A DNA stretch of 35,583 nucleotides from an uncultured Ruminococcus sp. (GCA_902802105.1 CADCKR010000026.1:1-35583); one strand, 5' to 3'; shown: positions 8,388 to 19,255, counted from the first letter of the stretch. A program made the numbers and translations. Notes: generated by a model from the letters alone, not told the origin.

Positions 8388-9755
8388 ATGGATGTTGTAG
8401 AAGTCGGCAGCGCTACTGACGGATTGAACCTGCCGTATAATTCGGAAGCCGAGCAGGCAGTTCTGGGAGCTATATTAATGGACCCGGAAGCCCTTGCTTC
8501 GGCTATGGAGATACTTCCGTCGGGCGATTATTTTTATCTTTCAACGCATAAACAAATATACAATGCAATGATAGAGCTTTTTACGCTGAGCAAGCCCGTT
8601 GATATCGTTACCGTGCTTAACAGCATCAACGGGAAGCGTGAAGCTCCGGACGGTGATATCAAGAATTATCTGATGAATCTTGCGGATTTCTGCCCGTCTA
8701 TTTCAAGGGTAAGGGATTATGCGATAATTGTCAGGGATAAATACCTTCTCAGAAGTCTTATTGTTTCTTCAAGGGAAATAATCGAAGACGCCGCCTCAGC
8801 GGGTGAGGATGTTTCAAAGGTTATCGACTCCGCCGAGCAGAGGATATTTGATATCCGTGACAATAAGAGCAAGACCGGTCTTGAACCGATAGGCGATGTT
8901 ATACTTGAGACCTTTGACAGGCTTGATCTTCTCAATTCGGAAGAAAGCGAGCTTTACAAGGGCATTCCGACAGGCATCGGGCTTCTTGATAACGTAATTA
9001 CCGGTCTTAACCGTTCAGACCTGATACTTCTTGCGGCACGTCCCGGCATGGGAAAAACCAGCTTTGCGCTGAACATTGCCAAACACGTTGCGCTTAAGTG
9101 CAAGAGGAAGGTAGCCTTCTTTTCTCTGGAAATGACAAAGGAGCAGCTTGCATCAAGACTGCTTTCGATGGAAGCGCTTATTTCCGGCACTACCCTGAGA
9201 ACAGGCAAGCTCAGCACCGATGAATGGGTAAGGCTCATCGAAGCCGGAGATGTTCTGTCAAAAACTAATATGTATCTTGACGATACGCCCGGCATCAATG
9301 TGCCGGAGATAAAAGCAAAGCTGCGCAGGCTCAAGGGAGTTGATCTGCTGATAATCGACTACCTGCAGCTTATGTCGGCTTCAAGAAGGATAGACAACCG
9401 TGTGCAGGAAATTTCGGAGATAACGCGAAATCTGAAAATACTTGCAAAGGAATTCAATGTTCCCGTTCTGACACTTTCGCAGCTTTCTCGTGCGAGCGAG
9501 CAGAGGGCAGAGCACAAGCCGCAGCTTTCAGACCTGAGAGATTCGGGTTCTATCGAGCAGGATGCAGATATCGTGCTTTTCCTCTATCGTGAGGATTACT
9601 ATAAGAACAGTGAAGGCGGCAGCGAGGACGCAGACAAGAACAGCGGTGAATGCATAGTTGCCAAGAACAGACACGGCGAAACAAGGTCAGTGCCGCTGCA
9701 CTGGCAGGGAGAGTTTATGCGTTTTACCGCGGTCACACAGGACAATGTACAATAA
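8388..9755 (+). CDS. dnaB: Replicative DNA helicase DnaB
   Basis: DnaB is the hexameric fork helicase (DnaC in Bacillus subtilis naming). The 455-residue protein has the N-terminal primase-interacting domain (LPYNSEAEQAVLGAILMD) and a RecA-like motor. The motor has Walker A ARPGMGKTS around residues 217-225, Walker B LLIIDYLQLM, and LSQLSRASEQR with ADIVLFLYREDYY near the C-terminus. The ATG at 8388 is preferred to an in-frame TTG at 8349 because AGGGTG precedes it and MDVVEV leads into the family N-terminus. Its end overlaps the start of tilS by 11 bases. No intein or insertion is present. Confidence 0.96.
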   Translation: MDVVEVGSATDGLNLPYNSEAEQAVLGAILMDPEALASAMEILPSGDYFYLSTHKQIYNAMIELFTLSKPVDIVTVLNSINGKREAPDGDIKNYLMNLADFCPSISRVRDYAIIVRDKYLLRSLIVSSREIIEDAASAGEDVSKVIDSAEQRIFDIRDNKSKTGLEPIGDVILETFDRLDLLNSEESELYKGIPTGIGLLDNVITGLNRSDLILLAARPGMGKTSFALNIAKHVALKCKRKVAFFSLEMTKEQLASRLLSMEALISGTTLRTGKLSTDEWVRLIEAGDVLSKTNMYLDDTPGINVPEIKAKLRRLKGVDLLIIDYLQLMSASRRIDNRVQEISEITRNLKILAKEFNVPVLTLSQLSRASEQRAEHKPQLSDLRDSGSIEQDADIVLFLYREDYYKNSEGGSEDADKNSGECIVAKNRHGETRSVPLHWQGEFMRFTAVTQDNVQ

Positions 9756-11100
9756 AGCTTACAATACGGTATTACAATACAATATGCTCCAAAGCGGCGA
9801 CAGCGTTGTCGTGGGGCTTTCCGGCGGCGCGGATTCATGCGCCCTGCTGTGCTTTCTCTGTGCGCTCAGGGAGAAAATGGATCTGAAAGTATATGCTTGT
9901 CACATAAATCATCAGCTCCGCGGCGAAGAAGCTGACAGGGACGAGAGCTTTACAGTCATGCTCTGCAAAAGGTTTGGCGTTCCGCTTTTTGTTCTGCATA
10001 AAGACGTAGGCGCCGAAGCACAAAGGCTGAAAATAGGCACAGAGCAGTGCGGCAGGGAAGTAAGGTACAGTTTTTTTCAGGAGAAAGCTTCCGAGCTTTA
10101 CGCTAAAATAGCAACAGCTCATACTGCTTCCGATAATGCTGAAACGGTGCTTTTCAATATGACAAGGGGCAGCGGGCTTGCGGGTCTGTGCGGGATACCG
10201 CCTGTCAGAGGCAATATCATCAGGCCGCTCATCTCCTGCACAAGAGAGGAGACAGAGGCCTACTGCCGCGAAAACAGCATTGATTACGTGACAGACAGCA
10301 CCAACCTTACCCGTGAATATACGCGCAACAAGCTGCGCCTTGACGTTATGCCCGTTCTCAGGCGGATAAACCCGTCGTTTGAATCGTCCGTGTGCGGCAT
10401 GACAGGGCATCTCCGTGAGGCTCAGGAATATCTTGATCTTCAGGCGGAGGCTGCGCTTGATGCCGCAAGGGTAAGCGGCGGCTACAGTACAGAAGGGCTT
10501 GCCGGAATGCACAAGGCAGTTTTTTCCGCTGCTGTAAGAAAGCTGTGCGCAAAATATGAATTAATTCCCGAGTCAAAGCATATTGAACTTATGAGAAAAA
10601 TTGTGTATAATAGTGGTGCAGTAGAGATAAGGGACGGTATTTACGCAGTATCCGGTCAGGGGATCTTCCGTATAACAAAGCAGAAGGAAGCTCCGGCAGG
10701 TTATGAGCAGCCCTTTGATCCGGATGCTCCGCCGTTCTTTTGCGGAAAAAGCTTCACGCTTGCCGTTATGGACATTGCAGAATATGAAAAAGTAAAAAAA
10801 ATCGAAAAAAAACTGTTTCAGGATGCGCTTGATTATGATAAAATACCATTGACAAGCGTTTTCCGTACAAAGCAAAGCGGCGATGTGTTTTCTTTGCCGT
10901 TCAGGAATGTGACAAAGCCTGTGCGGAAGCTTTTTACGGAAATGAAAATACCAAAGGAAAACCGTTCGTCCGTCCTGCTTCTGGCAGACGGCAGCAGGGT
11001 GCTCTGGATAAGCGCTGTCGGGCCATGCGCGCAGTGTATGGTAAGCAGCAGCACAAGGAGGGTCCTCCTTATATCCGCAGAGGACGCTGAAAATATCTGA
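9745..11100 (+). CDS. tilS: tRNA(Ile)-lysidine synthetase TilS
   Basis: TilS is an N-type PP-loop ATPase that attaches lysine to C34 of tRNA-Ile(CAU) so it reads AUA. The PP-loop SGGADS is at residues 26-31, followed by CHINHQLRGEEADRDE and ATAHTASDNAETVLFNMTRGSG, both family hallmarks. The C-terminal TilS domain ends near residue 452. The start is ATG 9745, giving MYNKAYNTVLQYNMLQSGDS, which aligns with the usual short helix before the PP-loop. A longer frame opens upstream at 9658 but lies inside dnaB. The 11-base overlap with dnaB suggests coupled translation. It is followed by hpt and ftsH, a conserved Firmicute order. Confidence 0.94.
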   Translation: MYNKAYNTVLQYNMLQSGDSVVVGLSGGADSCALLCFLCALREKMDLKVYACHINHQLRGEEADRDESFTVMLCKRFGVPLFVLHKDVGAEAQRLKIGTEQCGREVRYSFFQEKASELYAKIATAHTASDNAETVLFNMTRGSGLAGLCGIPPVRGNIIRPLISCTREETEAYCRENSIDYVTDSTNLTREYTRNKLRLDVMPVLRRINPSFESSVCGMTGHLREAQEYLDLQAEAALDAARVSGGYSTEGLAGMHKAVFSAAVRKLCAKYELIPESKHIELMRKIVYNSGAVEIRDGIYAVSGQGIFRITKQKEAPAGYEQPFDPDAPPFFCGKSFTLAVMDIAEYEKVKKIEKKLFQDALDYDKIPLTSVFRTKQSGDVFSLPFRNVTKPVRKLFTEMKIPKENRSSVLLLADGSRVLWISAVGPCAQCMVSSSTRRVLLISAEDAENI

Positions 11101-11125
11101 ATCAAAAAAGAAAGGAAGTTGTAAT

Positions 11126-11668
11126 ATGCTGCATAAGGACGTTTTTGAAGAACTGATGAATGAAGAAGAGCTTGATAAGACTGTTTCGGACATAGCCGCA
11201 AGGATAAATGCCGACTATGACGGCAAGGAGCTGGTTATTGTAGGTATTCTCAAGGGCAGCGCGATATTTGTTGCCGACCTGCTGAGAAAGATCACTATTG
11301 AGGGCGTCCAGCTTGATTTTATGCAGGCTTCGAGCTATGGCAGCGGTTCTGTTTCTTCGGGAAATGTCAGGATCGTAAAGGACGTCTCCTGTAACGTAAA
11401 GGAGAGGAATGTGCTCATAGTTGAGGATATCCTTGATACCGGCAACACACTTTCGCATATAAAGGAGCACCTGCTTTCAAAGGGCGCTGCGTCTGTCCGT
11501 ATATGCACTCTGTTTGACAAGCCGGGCAGAAGAAAGAAGCCTATCACTGCTGATTATACAGGAAAGGTCATAGACGATCTTTTTGTCGTCGGTTATGGTC
11601 TTGATTACAGCGAGCGCTACAGAAATCTTCCCTATGTAGGCGTTCTCAAGGCTGAGATCTATTCCTGA
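11126..11668 (+). CDS. hpt: Hypoxanthine phosphoribosyltransferase
   Basis: This purine salvage enzyme converts hypoxanthine (and usually guanine) plus PRPP to IMP or GMP. The 180-residue length is normal. The PRPP-binding motif VEDILDTGNT is at about 99-108, ILKGSAIF at 41-48 and the flexible-loop region DFMQASSYG at 64-72. The substrate-binding segment is near VVGYGLDYSERYRNLPYVG. AAAGGAAG precedes the ATG. It sits 25 bases after tilS and 72 before ftsH. The gap to ftsH contains an imperfect hairpin (about 11679-11700) without a T-run. Confidence 0.95.
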   Translation: MLHKDVFEELMNEEELDKTVSDIAARINADYDGKELVIVGILKGSAIFVADLLRKITIEGVQLDFMQASSYGSGSVSSGNVRIVKDVSCNVKERNVLIVEDILDTGNTLSHIKEHLLSKGAASVRICTLFDKPGRRKKPITADYTGKVIDDLFVVGYGLDYSERYRNLPYVGVLKAEIYS

Positions 11669-11740
11669 TATAAAATATGCCGCACGGCCAAAGTCCGGCG
11701 GTCTGACGAAACAGCGCATTAAAAAAGGAGTGACAACTGT

Positions 11741-13690
11741 TTGGAAAACAAGAAAACAATCAGAAATCTGCTTATCTATCTTGGTATTCCGATCGTGCTG
11801 ATCATCGTGATATCACTGATATTCACCTTGCAGCCCAAGGAGGAGTACCCGACCTCTGATATTGTCTATATGTTCAAGAATCAGCAGGTAACGGAGTATA
11901 GTCTTGACTTCGGCTCAGGTGAACTGAACATGAAGCTCAATACTCCCTACAAGAACAAGACCGAGATAAAAACATACGTTGCAAGTATCGGCTTATTCCT
12001 TGATTCCATTGATAAATATGTAGAAAAGTACAATACCGATCATCCTGATAATCCGATGCAGTTCAACTGGAAGCAGGCTACCGACAATTCATGGTGGCTG
12101 AATTTCCTTCCGAATCTCATACTTATCGCACTTCTTGCCGGAGTGTGGATATTCTTTATGAGAAGGCTTTCGGGCGGTCTTGGAGATGCAGGAAAGCAGA
12201 TGGGCTTCGGCAAAGCAAAGATAAAGAATATGACCGATGAAAAGCGCAAAACTACCTTTGCAGACGTTGCCGGCGCAGACGAGGAAAAGGAAGAGCTGAA
12301 AGAGATAGTTGAATTCCTGAAGGATCCCAAAAAGTATAACGAGCTTGGCGCAAGGATACCCAAGGGCGTTCTTCTGGTGGGACCTCCCGGAACAGGTAAG
12401 ACACTTCTTGCAAGAGCTGTCGCAGGTGAAGCAGGCGTTCCCTTCTTCTCCATATCAGGCTCCGACTTCGTTGAAATGTTCGTCGGTGTAGGTGCATCAA
12501 GAGTAAGAGACCTTTTCGATCAGGCAAAGAAAAATTCTCCCTGCATAATCTTCATTGATGAGATAGATGCTGTCGGACGCCAGAGAGGCGCAGGCCTTGG
12601 CGGCGGCCATGACGAGCGTGAGCAGACGCTTAACCAGCTGCTTGTTGAAATGGACGGCTTCGGCGCAAACGAGGGCGTTATTATGATCGCGGCTACCAAC
12701 CGTCCGGATATACTTGACCCTGCACTTATGCGTCCGGGTCGTTTTGACAGGCAGGTAATTGTCGGCAGACCGGATATCAAGGGCCGTGAGGAGATACTTA
12801 AAGTCCATGCAAAGGGCAAGCCGCTTGCGCCTGACGTTGAGCTGAAAACGATCGCAAAGTCTACGGCAGGCTTTACAGGCGCAGACCTTGAAAACCTTCT
12901 TAACGAAGCTGCGCTTCTTGCGGCAAGAAAGGATCAGAAGGCGATCACCATGCAGGAGGTCGAGGAAGCTACCATCAAGGTCGTTGTAGGCACCGAGAAG
13001 AAATCAAGGGTAATGTCCGAGAAGGAAAGAAAGCTTACCGCTTATCACGAGGCAGGACACGCTGTTGCGACCTTCTATTGTCCGACACAGGATCCTGTGC
13101 ATCAGATATCCATTATCCCGCGCGGAATGGCAGGCGGATTTACAATGTCGCTGCCCTCGGAGGATAAATCCTACCGTTCAAGGAAGGAAATGCTTGAAGA
13201 GATCGTTGTGCTTCTCGGCGGCCGTGTGGCTGAGGCGATCATACTTGATGATATCTCGACCGGAGCTTCAAACGATATCGAGAGAGCAACCAATCTTGTG
13301 TTCTCAATGATAACAAAGTACGGCATGAGCGAAAAGTTAGGACCTATCACATACGGTTCATCTGACGGTGAGGTATTCCTTGGCAAAGAGTTCGGCCACA
13401 ACAAGACCTACTCTGAGGAAACAGCCTCCAAGATAGACGCCGAGGTAAAGGAATACATTACAGACGGCTATGAAAAGACAGAAAAAATACTTCGTGATCA
13501 TATAGATCAGCTCCATGTTGTAGCAAAGTTCCTGTTTGAGCATGAAAAGATGTCAGGCGAGCAGTTCGAGTGTGCTATGGAGGGCAGGAATATCCCCGTT
13601 GACGAGGATGAACCGGATACCTCCGCAGACGAAAAGGAAACAGCTTCTGACAGCAGCGCAAATACAGCCGCAGCATCTGACGAAGAATAA
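11741..13690 (+). CDS. ftsH: ATP-dependent zinc metalloprotease FtsH
   Basis: FtsH is the membrane AAA+ protease that degrades misfolded membrane and regulatory proteins. The 649-residue protein has a membrane helix at about 10-30, an external domain, a second helix at about 119-140, and an AAA module with Walker A GPPGTGKT from 214. Walker B is [15 protein letters not shown], and the zinc-protease motif HEAGH is at 436-440. The C-terminus is acidic and Ser/Ala-rich. The start is TTG at 11741, with AAAGGAG about ten bases upstream. It closes the tilS-hpt-ftsH run; a hairpin follows at 13700. Confidence 0.96.
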   Translation: MENKKTIRNLLIYLGIPIVLIIVISLIFTLQPKEEYPTSDIVYMFKNQQVTEYSLDFGSGELNMKLNTPYKNKTEIKTYVASIGLFLDSIDKYVEKYNTDHPDNPMQFNWKQATDNSWWLNFLPNLILIALLAGVWIFFMRRLSGGLGDAGKQMGFGKAKIKNMTDEKRKTTFADVAGADEEKEELKEIVEFLKDPKKYNELGARIPKGVLLVGPPGTGKTLLARAVAGEAGVPFFSISGSDFVEMFVGVGASRVRDLFDQAKKNSPCIIFIDEIDAVGRQRGAGLGGGHDEREQTLNQLLVEMDGFGANEGVIMIAATNRPDILDPALMRPGRFDRQVIVGRPDIKGREEILKVHAKGKPLAPDVELKTIAKSTAGFTGADLENLLNEAALLAARKDQKAITMQEVEEATIKVVVGTEKKSRVMSEKERKLTAYHEAGHAVATFYCPTQDPVHQISIIPRGMAGGFTMSLPSEDKSYRSRKEMLEEIVVLLGGRVAEAIILDDISTGASNDIERATNLVFSMITKYGMSEKLGPITYGSSDGEVFLGKEFGHNKTYSEETASKIDAEVKEYITDGYEKTEKILRDHIDQLHVVAKFLFEHEKMSGEQFECAMEGRNIPVDEDEPDTSADEKETASDSSANTAAASDEE

Positions 13691-13699
13691 CAAACCAAA

Positions 13700-13723
13700 A
13701 AGGAGTGCCTCAGCGCACTCCTT
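13700..13723 (+). terminator. Probable terminator hairpin after ftsH
   Basis: AAGGAGTGC (13700-13708) and GCACTCCTT (13715-13723) form a perfect 9-base-pair stem with a 6-base loop, nine bases after the ftsH stop. The following ATCTGTT is a poor T-tract, so termination may be partial. Confidence 0.65.
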
Positions 13724-13922
13724 ATCTGTTACCGGCCGGTTTAAAAATTTTGCATCAGGCAGTATCACAGCCCGCCCTCAGTATAATTTTTCCGCAGAGC
13801 TTTGAGCGCGAATGCACCAAGATTCAGCGGCTTCAGGAAGAACTTCCCACGTGCAGATTGCGGGCGGCAGGAACGCAGCATATTTGGTACACATTGTTTT
13901 ATTGATATAGGGTGAATACAAT
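13724..13922 (+). other. Gap between ftsH and uvrA
   Basis: No gene is visible. It holds the perfect 10-base palindrome ACCGGCCGGT at 13731-13740 and a TATAAT at 13782-13787 without a good -35 at the right distance. It also has the fragment CGCGAATGCACCA shared with the gap before rnj. AGGGTG at 13909-13914 is the uvrA ribosome binding site. I could not name a LexA box or a firm promoter. Confidence 0.4.
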
Positions 13923-16742
13923 ATGGCATTTAAAAAAATCATCGTTAAGGGCGCAAGAGAGCATAATCTGAAAAATATCGACGTAGAGATACCAAGAGAT
14001 AAGCTTGTAGTGGTCACAGGACTTTCAGGCTCCGGAAAATCCTCTCTTGCTTTCGATACCCTCTATGCCGAAGGACAGCGCAGGTATGTGGAATCGCTTT
14101 CGTCATACGCAAGAATGTTCCTTGGCCAGATGGACAAGCCGGATGTTGACAGCATAGACGGACTTTCTCCGGCAATATCCATAGATCAGAAAACAACATC
14201 GAAAAATCCCCGTTCCACAGTAGGTACGGTAACGGAAATATATGACTATCTCAGGCTTATGTATGCAAGGATAGGAATACCGCATTGCCCGGTATGCGGC
14301 AGAGAGATAAAGCAGCAGACAGTAGACCAGATCGTTGACAGGATACTTGAGCTGCCTGAGGGCGCAAAGATACAGATACTTGCGCCTGTAGTGCGTTCAA
14401 AAAAAGGTGAGCACCAGAAGGAGCTTGAATCCGCAGCAAAGAGCGGATTTGTCCGCGCAAGGATAGACGGTATAATTTACGACCTTTCAGAGCAGATAAA
14501 GCCGGAAAAGAACAAAAAGCATAATATTGACATTGTTGTGGACAGACTTGTTATCCGTCAGGATATCCGTTCAAGGCTTGCGGATTCCGTTGAAGTGGCG
14601 TCAAAGCTTTCGGGCGGTCTTGTAATTGCAGCCGTAAACGACGGCGAGGATATATTGTTTTCTCAGAATTATGCCTGCCCTGAGCACGGCATAAGCATAG
14701 ATGAGCTGAGTCCGAGAATGTTCTCGTTCAACAATCCTTTCGGCGCCTGCAAGAAGTGTACAGGTCTCGGCGTCTTTATGAAGATCGACGTAAACCGAAT
14801 AATTCCCGATGCGTCGAGGTCTATACGTCAGGGAGCGATAAAGGGCAGCGGCTGGGCTATGGAAGGCAGCACGATAGCTTCAATGTATTTTGAAGCGCTT
14901 GCAAAGCAGTACAAGTTCTCACTTGATACTCCTGTAAAAGATCTTCCGCCTGAGATAGTCGATATACTGCTTTACGGCACCAAAGGAGAGAAGATAACCG
15001 TTTTCAGGAAGAACGAGTACGGCTCGGGCACATATCAGACCGAATTTGAGGGCATAATCAACAATCTTGAAAGGCGTTTCCGCGAAACTCAGAGCTCATG
15101 GATCAAGGCTGAGATCGAAAGCTATATGTCCTCCGTGCCCTGCGATGCCTGTAAAGGCCGAAGGCTTTCCCCGGAAAGTCTTGCGGTTACTGTCGGCGGC
15201 ATGAATATCAGTGAATTCTGTGATATGTCGGTGGAGCAGGCGCTTGAGTTTTCGCACCATTCAAGCCTGAGCGACAGGGAAAAACTCATTGCGGGAGCCA
15301 TTACCAAGGAGATCGACAGCAGACTGAGCTTCCTTCACAGTGTCGGGCTTTCATATCTCACTCTTTCACGCTCTGCGGGCACGCTTTCCGGCGGAGAAAG
15401 CCAGCGCATAAGACTGGCGACACAGATCGGCTCTGCATTGTCTGGGGTACTGTATATCCTTGATGAACCGAGCATCGGTCTGCACCAGCGCGATAACGAC
15501 AAGCTGATCGCTACGCTGAAAAATCTCCGCGACCTTGGAAACACAGTCATTGTGGTCGAGCATGATGAAGATACAATGAAGGCCGCCGATCATATAATAG
15601 ATATAGGTCCCGGCGCAGGAGTACACGGCGGCGAGCTTATCGCATCGGGCGATATCGGCGCGATAATGGCCTGCGACCGTTCGCTGACGGGGCAGTATCT
15701 CAGCAGAAAGCTTTATATTCCGGTGCCGGCAAAAAGACGTGAGGGCAGCGGCAAGTCGCTGAAGATCTGCGGCGCATATCAGAACAACCTGAAAAACATT
15801 GATGTGGAGATACCGCTTGGCAAGTTTATCTGCATTACAGGCGTTTCAGGCTCGGGAAAGTCGTCGCTCATTAATGAGATACTCTACAAGCAGCTTTCAT
15901 CAGACCTTAACGGGGCAAGGCCTCTGCCGGTAAAATGCAAAAAAATAACCGGCACGGAAAATCTTGATAAGGTAATAGACATCAATCAGTCGCCGATAGG
16001 AAGGACGCCGCGTTCAAATCCGGCGACCTATACGGGTGTGTTTACGGATATCCGTGAGCTTTTTGCTCAGACAAACGATGCAAAGGTGCACGGCTTTACA
16101 TCAGGAAGGTTCTCGTTTAACGTAAAGGGCGGCAGATGCGAGGCTTGTCAGGGTGACGGCATCATAAAGATAGAGATGCATTTTCTGCCGGATGTATATG
16201 TTCCGTGTGAGGTGTGCGGCGGCAAGCGATATAACAGGGAAACGCTTGAAGTAAAGTTCAGGGGAAAGTCGATCTATGATGTGCTTGAAATGACTGTTGA
16301 AGAGGGCTGCGAATTTTTTGCAAATCATTCAAAGATATACAACAAGCTTCGCACGCTTTATGACGTAGGACTCGGCTATATCAAGATAGGCCAGCCGTCA
16401 ACTACTCTTTCCGGCGGCGAGGCTCAGAGAATAAAGCTTGCTTCCGAGCTTTCAAAGCGCTCTACCGGCAAAACGATATATATTCTCGACGAGCCTACAA
16501 CGGGGCTTCATATTGCAGACGTTCACCGGCTTATTGAGGTGCTGCAAAAATTCGCCGATAACGGCAATACCGTGGTAGTGATCGAGCATAATCTTGACCT
16601 GATAAAGACCGCCGATCATATTATCGATCTTGGCCCCGAAGGCGGCGACGGCGGCGGAACGGTAATTGCAGAAGGCACCCCCGAGGAGATCGCAGCCTGT
16701 GAAACCTCATATACAGGACAATACCTGAAAAGGCTGCTGTAA
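13923..16742 (+). CDS. uvrA: Excinuclease ABC subunit A (UvrA)
   Basis: UvrA is the damage-sensing ABC ATPase of nucleotide excision repair, working with UvrB and UvrC. The 939-residue protein has two ABC modules. Walker A sites are GLSGSGKS at 33-40 and GVSGSGKS at 640-647. The signatures are [12 protein letters not shown] and [12 protein letters not shown], and the Walker B segments are [13 protein letters not shown] and [13 protein letters not shown]. Zinc modules are visible as [13 protein letters not shown] with [16 protein letters not shown], and CEACQGDG with CEVCGGKR. The start ATG follows AGGGTGAATACAAT. uvrB is not adjacent here. Downstream genes begin 24 bases later. Confidence 0.97.
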   Translation: MAFKKIIVKGAREHNLKNIDVEIPRDKLVVVTGLSGSGKSSLAFDTLYAEGQRRYVESLSSYARMFLGQMDKPDVDSIDGLSPAISIDQKTTSKNPRSTVGTVTEIYDYLRLMYARIGIPHCPVCGREIKQQTVDQIVDRILELPEGAKIQILAPVVRSKKGEHQKELESAAKSGFVRARIDGIIYDLSEQIKPEKNKKHNIDIVVDRLVIRQDIRSRLADSVEVASKLSGGLVIAAVNDGEDILFSQNYACPEHGISIDELSPRMFSFNNPFGACKKCTGLGVFMKIDVNRIIPDASRSIRQGAIKGSGWAMEGSTIASMYFEALAKQYKFSLDTPVKDLPPEIVDILLYGTKGEKITVFRKNEYGSGTYQTEFEGIINNLERRFRETQSSWIKAEIESYMSSVPCDACKGRRLSPESLAVTVGGMNISEFCDMSVEQALEFSHHSSLSDREKLIAGAITKEIDSRLSFLHSVGLSYLTLSRSAGTLSGGESQRIRLATQIGSALSGVLYILDEPSIGLHQRDNDKLIATLKNLRDLGNTVIVVEHDEDTMKAADHIIDIGPGAGVHGGELIASGDIGAIMACDRSLTGQYLSRKLYIPVPAKRREGSGKSLKICGAYQNNLKNIDVEIPLGKFICITGVSGSGKSSLINEILYKQLSSDLNGARPLPVKCKKITGTENLDKVIDINQSPIGRTPRSNPATYTGVFTDIRELFAQTNDAKVHGFTSGRFSFNVKGGRCEACQGDGIIKIEMHFLPDVYVPCEVCGGKRYNRETLEVKFRGKSIYDVLEMTVEEGCEFFANHSKIYNKLRTLYDVGLGYIKIGQPSTTLSGGEAQRIKLASELSKRSTGKTIYILDEPTTGLHIADVHRLIEVLQKFADNGNTVVVIEHNLDLIKTADHIIDLGPEGGDGGGTVIAEGTPEEIAACETSYTGQYLKRLL

Positions 16743-16766
16743 ATGAATTGAAAGGAGTGTACAGCC

Positions 16767-17681
16767 GTGTTCGGATATCTCAGACCAGAAAGCTCAGAGC
16801 TTAAGGTGAGGGAATATGAGCTTTACAAAAGCGTATACTGCGGTCTGTGCAAAAGCATGGGCAGGGATTACGGCATTATTACAAGATTTACTCTCAGCTA
16901 CGACTGTACGCTCCTTGCTATGTTTGCTATAGGGCTAAAGGGCGAGTGCTCTCATGTAAGGGACGGCAGGTGCGTTTTTAACCCTGTAAAAAAGTGCAGG
17001 TTCTGCAGCAGTGAGGGAGAGGGCTTCCGCTTTGCAGGCGCAATATCGGTGATAATGACCTACTACAAGCTTCATGATACTATAAGCGACAGCGGCTTTT
17101 TCAAGCGTACATTGGCACGATCGCTTATGGGAATAATGAAGCACTGCTATAAAAAAGCAGAGAAGGCATATCCGGAGATAGCCAAGGCTGTAGGTGAAGC
17201 GATGGCATATCAGCAGCAGGCTGAAAGCAGTGACAGCGGGATAGACGCAGCGTCCGACCCCACCGCAAAGCTGCTTTCGTGGCTGTGTGAGTCGCTTTCT
17301 GAGGACGAAAGGCAAAAGAAAATACTGCAGCGCCTCGGGTACTTCCTCGGACGGTGGATATACATAATGGATGCGGCTGACGACCTTGAAAAGGATGTAA
17401 AGCATAACAGCTTTAATCCTTTCAGAAAGGAACTGAAGGACGATATTTCAGAGACCATGCGCTACTGCAATGAGGTGCTCAATATGACGGCAGCGCAGCT
17501 TATGCTTGCCTATGATCTGTTAGATCTGAATTCTTATAAAGAAATCCTTGACAACGTGGTATATTATGGGTTATCATTTCAACAGAAGCATTGTCTTTTT
17601 GATAAGAAAACGAGCAAAAAAAGCAGAAAAAAGGATAAAGATCATTACGCTTATCTTGCAAACGGCGAGAAGCGTTCATAA
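16767..17681 (+). CDS. DUF5685 family protein
   Basis: The function is unknown. The 304-residue sequence starts FGYLRPESSELKVREYELYK and matches my memory of the DUF5685 family of Clostridia. It is soluble and mostly helical. Cysteines C25-x-x-C28, C47, C61, C69 and C77-x-x-C80 could bind a metal. The helical segment DAADDLEKD (from residue 202) resembles the aspartate-rich motif of prenyl-synthase-like all-helical proteins, an analogy only. The C-terminus is very basic (KKTSKKSRKKDKD). The start is GTG 16767 after AAAGGAGTG. It lies 24 bases from both uvrA and the J-domain gene, so the three are probably co-transcribed. Confidence 0.75.
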   Translation: MFGYLRPESSELKVREYELYKSVYCGLCKSMGRDYGIITRFTLSYDCTLLAMFAIGLKGECSHVRDGRCVFNPVKKCRFCSSEGEGFRFAGAISVIMTYYKLHDTISDSGFFKRTLARSLMGIMKHCYKKAEKAYPEIAKAVGEAMAYQQQAESSDSGIDAASDPTAKLLSWLCESLSEDERQKKILQRLGYFLGRWIYIMDAADDLEKDVKHNSFNPFRKELKDDISETMRYCNEVLNMTAAQLMLAYDLLDLNSYKEILDNVVYYGLSFQQKHCLFDKKTSKKSRKKDKDHYAYLANGEKRS

Positions 17682-17699
17682 CAGGTACGAAAGGATTGA

Positions 17700-18341
<642 letters not shown>

Positions 18342-18413
18342 ATGTTATTTCAGCAGGACTTTCGCTCAAAAACGGAGGTCCTGCATAATTTATGACCGGA
18401 GGTAAGCAAACAA

Positions 18414-18953
18414 ATGAAAAAGTCACAGAAAATTGCCTGCGGCGGGCTGATAACCGCCCTTGCAATAGTGCTGATGATCTCGTCAAACCTTATACCGTCA
18501 CTGCTTTTTTCGCTGCCTGCATTAGCGGGCATGGTGATCTATACGCTTTCCGTAGTATCAGGCGGCGGTTATGCATTGATATCCTATGCAGCGGTTTCGC
18601 TGCTGTCGTTTTTTTTCTGCGGCAGCAAGGCGGTCTCGCTTTGCTTTATACTGTTTCTCGGCTATTATCCTTTGCTGAAAAAGCAGATAGAAAAGCTCCG
18701 TTCAAGGCTTGCCGCATATATTGTGAAATTACTTGTTTTCAATGCTGCGGCAGCTGCCGTTTATGCATTGCTTACCTTTGTGTTTTCTTCGCCTGTTTTT
18801 ACAAGGTGGCTTGGTGAAAAATGGCTTATTATCCCGCTTATCTTTGCACTTAATATTGTTTTTCTGCTGTTTGATATCTGCCTTACAATGTTTTTTAAAA
18901 AGTACGAAAAAATTATTTACAATATTGTAACAAAATTGATCGGTCGGTTTTAG
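18414..18953 (+). CDS. Small integral membrane protein, ECF-S-like
   Basis: The 179-residue protein is highly hydrophobic with about five membrane helices, a basic N-terminus (MKKSQK) and a basic tail. The opening KIACGGLITALAIVLMISSNLIP resembles S-components of ECF vitamin transporters and other small permease-like proteins that start with a G/A-rich first helix. Substrate and family cannot be assigned. The ATG has GGAGG ten bases upstream. It is 72 bases after the J-domain gene, and a co-transcribed trio with DUF5685 and the J protein is likely. No clear terminator follows. Confidence 0.7.
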   Translation: MKKSQKIACGGLITALAIVLMISSNLIPSLLFSLPALAGMVIYTLSVVSGGGYALISYAAVSLLSFFFCGSKAVSLCFILFLGYYPLLKKQIEKLRSRLAAYIVKLLVFNAAAAAVYALLTFVFSSPVFTRWLGEKWLIIPLIFALNIVFLLFDICLTMFFKKYEKIIYNIVTKLIGRF

Positions 18954-19072
18954 TTAATAATGTATAAGAAAAATAACATGAATAACAAAAATGTTGATAA
19001 TTATTTAAAATATGACAAAAAGTTATAAAACTTGTTTAAAAAAATCATCGAATAAAATCTAATGTCATAAAA
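18954..19072 (+). other. AT-rich gap, upstream half
   Basis: This is very AT-rich DNA between the membrane protein and the secreted lysozyme. I see no gene and no convincing terminator. AATGTCA at 19061-19067 is the first of three copies; the others are at 19094 and 19134. Confidence 0.4.
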
Positions 19073-19129
19073 TCAAGTGGCAGTTTGTACATAATGTCAC
19101 TTGAAGATTTGTTAATAATCAGTTATAAT
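19073..19129 (+). promoter_or_regulatory. Promoter of the lysozyme gene with operator-like inverted repeat
   Basis: TTGAAG (19101-19106) and TATAAT (19124-19129) are 17 bases apart, a good sigma-A promoter with start near 19136. The -35 overlaps the right arm of an inverted repeat: TCAAGTGGCA (19073-19082) and TGTCACTTGA (19095-19104), 10 base pairs with one G-T pair. This placement is typical of a repressor or activator site. Direct AATGTCA copies also flank it. Confidence 0.7.
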
Positions 19130-19202
19130 CTAAAATGTCAGTTGTTGAAAATAAATGCAATTCAGGTTACAAAATTGTATATTGTTGGTAATTATTAATT
19201 AA

Positions 19203-19243
19203 TTATAAAATTTATTAAAATCCCGATTTGCAGGTGGGTCATA
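19203..19243 (+). promoter_or_regulatory. Repeated leader motif, copy 1
   Basis: An AT-rich TTATAAAAT block is followed by AAAATCCCGA, a 9-base loop containing TTGCA, and TGGGTCATA. CCCG pairs with TGGG (one G-U). A second copy stands before the cyclophilin operon at 29805-29841, where the last pair is G-C. Here it lies in the leader and ends 12 bases before the ATG. Confidence 0.55.
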
Positions 19244-19255
19244 GATTATTAAAAA

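Noticed and set aside
9658-9744. Longer N-terminus for TilS
   Set aside because: This part lies within the coding region of DnaB in another frame, and the family starts shortly before the PP-loop.
13861-13922. Promoter (TTGGTA / TATAGG) or LexA box just before uvrA
   Set aside because: TATAGG overlaps the ribosome binding site, so the RNA would start after it. No stretch matched the Gram-positive LexA palindrome well enough.
19203-19243. Known riboswitch (c-di-GMP, c-di-AMP, preQ1)
   Set aside because: The conserved cores of these classes as I know them are not present; the motif is only about 40 bases with one short stem.
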